Shown: positions 62,970 through 64,000 of the stretch, piece after piece
Layout of the letters: each line of letters begins with the position of its first letter
Numbering within the stretch: the stretch's first letter is position 1
Source of the DNA: Butyrivibrio fibrisolvens
Lineage (GTDB): Bacteria; Bacillota; Clostridia; Lachnospirales; Lachnospiraceae
Length of the DNA: 64,000 nucleotides
Assembly (NCBI RefSeq): GCF_023206215.1
Contig: NZ_CP065800.1
Coordinates: 496,001 to 560,000, forward strand
Direction of reading: 5' to 3'
Notes under the pieces: model-generated
Databases searched by the model: none
Told to the model about the DNA's origin: nothing
The model's input: the letters and a program-made list of their open reading frames with translations, nothing else
Translations under genes and position numbers: made by a program

Positions 62970-63791
62970 TTAACCAATTCGTCTCTGCCTTGCTGCTTCA
63001 AATCCAAGTAGTGCTGCAGATGTTGCCGCATTCATGGACTCCACCTGACCCAGCATAGGTATCAGCAGATACTCATCTGCCGCATCTGCAATCTCTTTAC
63101 TAAGGCCATTACCTTCATTACCTATAAGAAATGCTGTTCCTTTTGTAAAGTCAAGCTCGTCGTAGTTTTTAGTGCCCTTAAGATGAGCAGCATAGCTTAC
63201 GATGCCTTTATCTTTCAACATATTTATAGTTCCAAGAAGATCGTCTGTATACCTGAAAGGTTGACGGAATATAGCTCCCATCGTGGATCTTACAACTTTA
63301 GAGTTGTATACATCAGCGCAGTCGCTGCTCATATAGATACCGGTAACGCCGGCTCCTTCAGCACTTCTAAAGATCGTGCCAAGGTTTCCAGGATCCTGAA
63401 TGCCTTCAAGAATCAGAATCATAGGTGCCTGCCCTGTACTTGATCCATCTCTGTTTTTGGCTGAAACGAAGAGGTCCTTATCTTCATATTCAAGCTGCTT
63501 GACAAGAGAAAGAATCCCCTGCGGTGCCTTGGTATCAGACATCTTCTTGAACACCTGATCCGTCACCACTTCATATCCATTAGGAAGACTCATCAAATAT
63601 TCTTTATCACTTCCCGATGCCTTATCCAAAAAAGATTCGGACACATATGTCTCAAGAATAAGCTCCGCCGGTATCTCCACCTGCATCCTTATTCCTTCAA
63701 CAATAAAAACTTTATCCTCTCTCCGAAGACGATTCTTGGCATTATATGCTACTATTCTTTTTACTTTTTCATTAGATGGACTGCTTATCAT
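62970..63791 (-). CDS. TrmH/SpoU-family RNA 2'-O-methyltransferase
   Basis: 273 aa. N-terminal substrate-binding segment (VKRIVAYNAKNRLRREDKVF, IVEGIRMQVEIPAEL), then the knotted SPOUT domain: ILILEGIQDPGNLGTIFRSA (motif 1, Asn/Arg), YNSKVVRSTMGAIFRQPF (motif 2), TAFLIGNEGNGLSKEIAD and LIPMLGQVESMNAATSAALLGFEA (motif 3). Probably modifies 23S rRNA or tRNA; the exact base is unknown. ATG follows GGAG. Confidence 0.92.
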   Translation of the reverse strand: MISSPSNEKVKRIVAYNAKNRLRREDKVFIVEGIRMQVEIPAELILETYVSESFLDKASGSDKEYLMSLPNGYEVVTDQVFKKMSDTKAPQGILSLVKQLEYEDKDLFVSAKNRDGSSTGQAPMILILEGIQDPGNLGTIFRSAEGAGVTGIYMSSDCADVYNSKVVRSTMGAIFRQPFRYTDDLLGTINMLKDKGIVSYAAHLKGTKNYDELDFTKGTAFLIGNEGNGLSKEIADAADEYLLIPMLGQVESMNAATSAALLGFEAARQRRIG

Positions 63792-63911
63792 ATGACTCCG
63801 TTTTCATGGATACAGTTTATTTCAAAATACTATTTTATTAATATAATATCTTATTATCTCAAACTGCGCACACATATTATGCTGCTTACGTGTTGAAGAT
63901 TCCTGAGGGCT

Positions 63912-64000
63912 GGCAGTTTATAAATGATTTTTGTGTCTTAAAAAGAATTTCCAACTTCAAGAGCTTGATAGATGAAATAATATATTCCGCAAGGGATCCA
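63912..64000. repeat. giant palindrome family, copy 3, left half only
   Basis: Begins CAGTTTATAAATGATTTTTGTGTCTT and runs through GAGCTTGATAGATGAAATAA and TATTCCGCAAGGG before the window ends. The AGTTTATAAA box, the GAGC(G/T)TGATAGATG box and the TATTCC motif match copies 1 and 2 in the same order and spacing. Confidence 0.7.

Noticed and set aside
1-64000. CRISPR arrays, tRNA or rRNA genes
   Set aside because: No regularly spaced repeats of CRISPR type; no tRNA cloverleaf or rRNA signature was noticed on either strand.

Overview
The window looks like chromosomal DNA of a low-to-medium GC, non-sporulating Lachnospiraceae-type Firmicute, close to Butyrivibrio/Pseudobutyrivibrio (inference). 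Reasons: purine-rich AGGAGG ribosome sites, a T-box leader on proS, large numbers of CUT1 sugar-transport and AraC genes, the gene order hup-rqcP-divIC-tilS-hpt-ftsH, and the block birA-coaX-DUF6145-dusB-greA-lysS. Most genes run on the minus strand. The sporulation genes yabP, yabQ and spoIIE, usually found between rqcP and tilS in spore formers, are absent.

Layout. 1-3300: CUT1 sugar importer (permease cut by the window edge, lipoprotein binding protein) with a divergent AraC regulator. 3500-8900: ftsH, hpt, tilS, divIC-like, rqcP, hup. 9100-13500: a giant palindrome, a secreted PEGA-repeat protein, cca. 13600-18200: proS with T-box leader, then a TelA/XpaC pair. 18400-22900: PflX-like radical SAM enzyme, Rrf2 regulator, tadA, AraC regulator, SRP RNA, PucR-type regulator. 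23000-31900: GH25 lysozyme lipoprotein, a lone MsmX-type ABC ATPase that may energise the importer at the left edge, YesL protein, GNAT, alpha/beta hydrolase, metG, map. 32100-36400: radical SAM YtqA-like protein, cation efflux, LytTR/DUF3021 pair, unknown membrane protein. 36500-52500: lysS (with a fused C-terminal tRNA-binding domain), greA, an 8.2-kb composite transposon, dusB, DUF6145, coaX, birA, argF. 52700-63800: Rgg-type regulator, beta-helix lipoprotein, MFS exporter, SPFH/NfeD pair, SleB/SH3 hydrolase, serpin lipoprotein, proC, SpoU-type rRNA methyltransferase.

Two things stand out. First, two direct copies of an IS1634-like element (1956 bp each) bracket a chemotaxis receptor and an AAA-ATPase/PD-(D/E)XK gene, and the whole block is flanked by the same 48-bp sequence (39392-39439 and 47633-47680), as expected of a composite transposon that made a long target duplication between greA and dusB. 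One transposase copy is intact and the other is frameshifted. Second, the intergenic regions carry several families of palindromic repeats: roughly 300-bp near-perfect hairpins (9128-9425, 53631-53923, and a half copy at the right edge) with a 56-bp miniature relative (32030-32085); a 25-bp GGTGTCAAAAG palindrome in four places; and a 44-bp exact repeat in two places. No transposase or reverse transcriptase in the window explains them. Other points: three palindromes upstream of birA, -35 hexamers that contain the stop codon of the preceding gene at both ffs and the proS leader, a probable frameshift in the signal peptide of the SleB hydrolase, and an SRP RNA of about 170 nt with no visible Alu domain.
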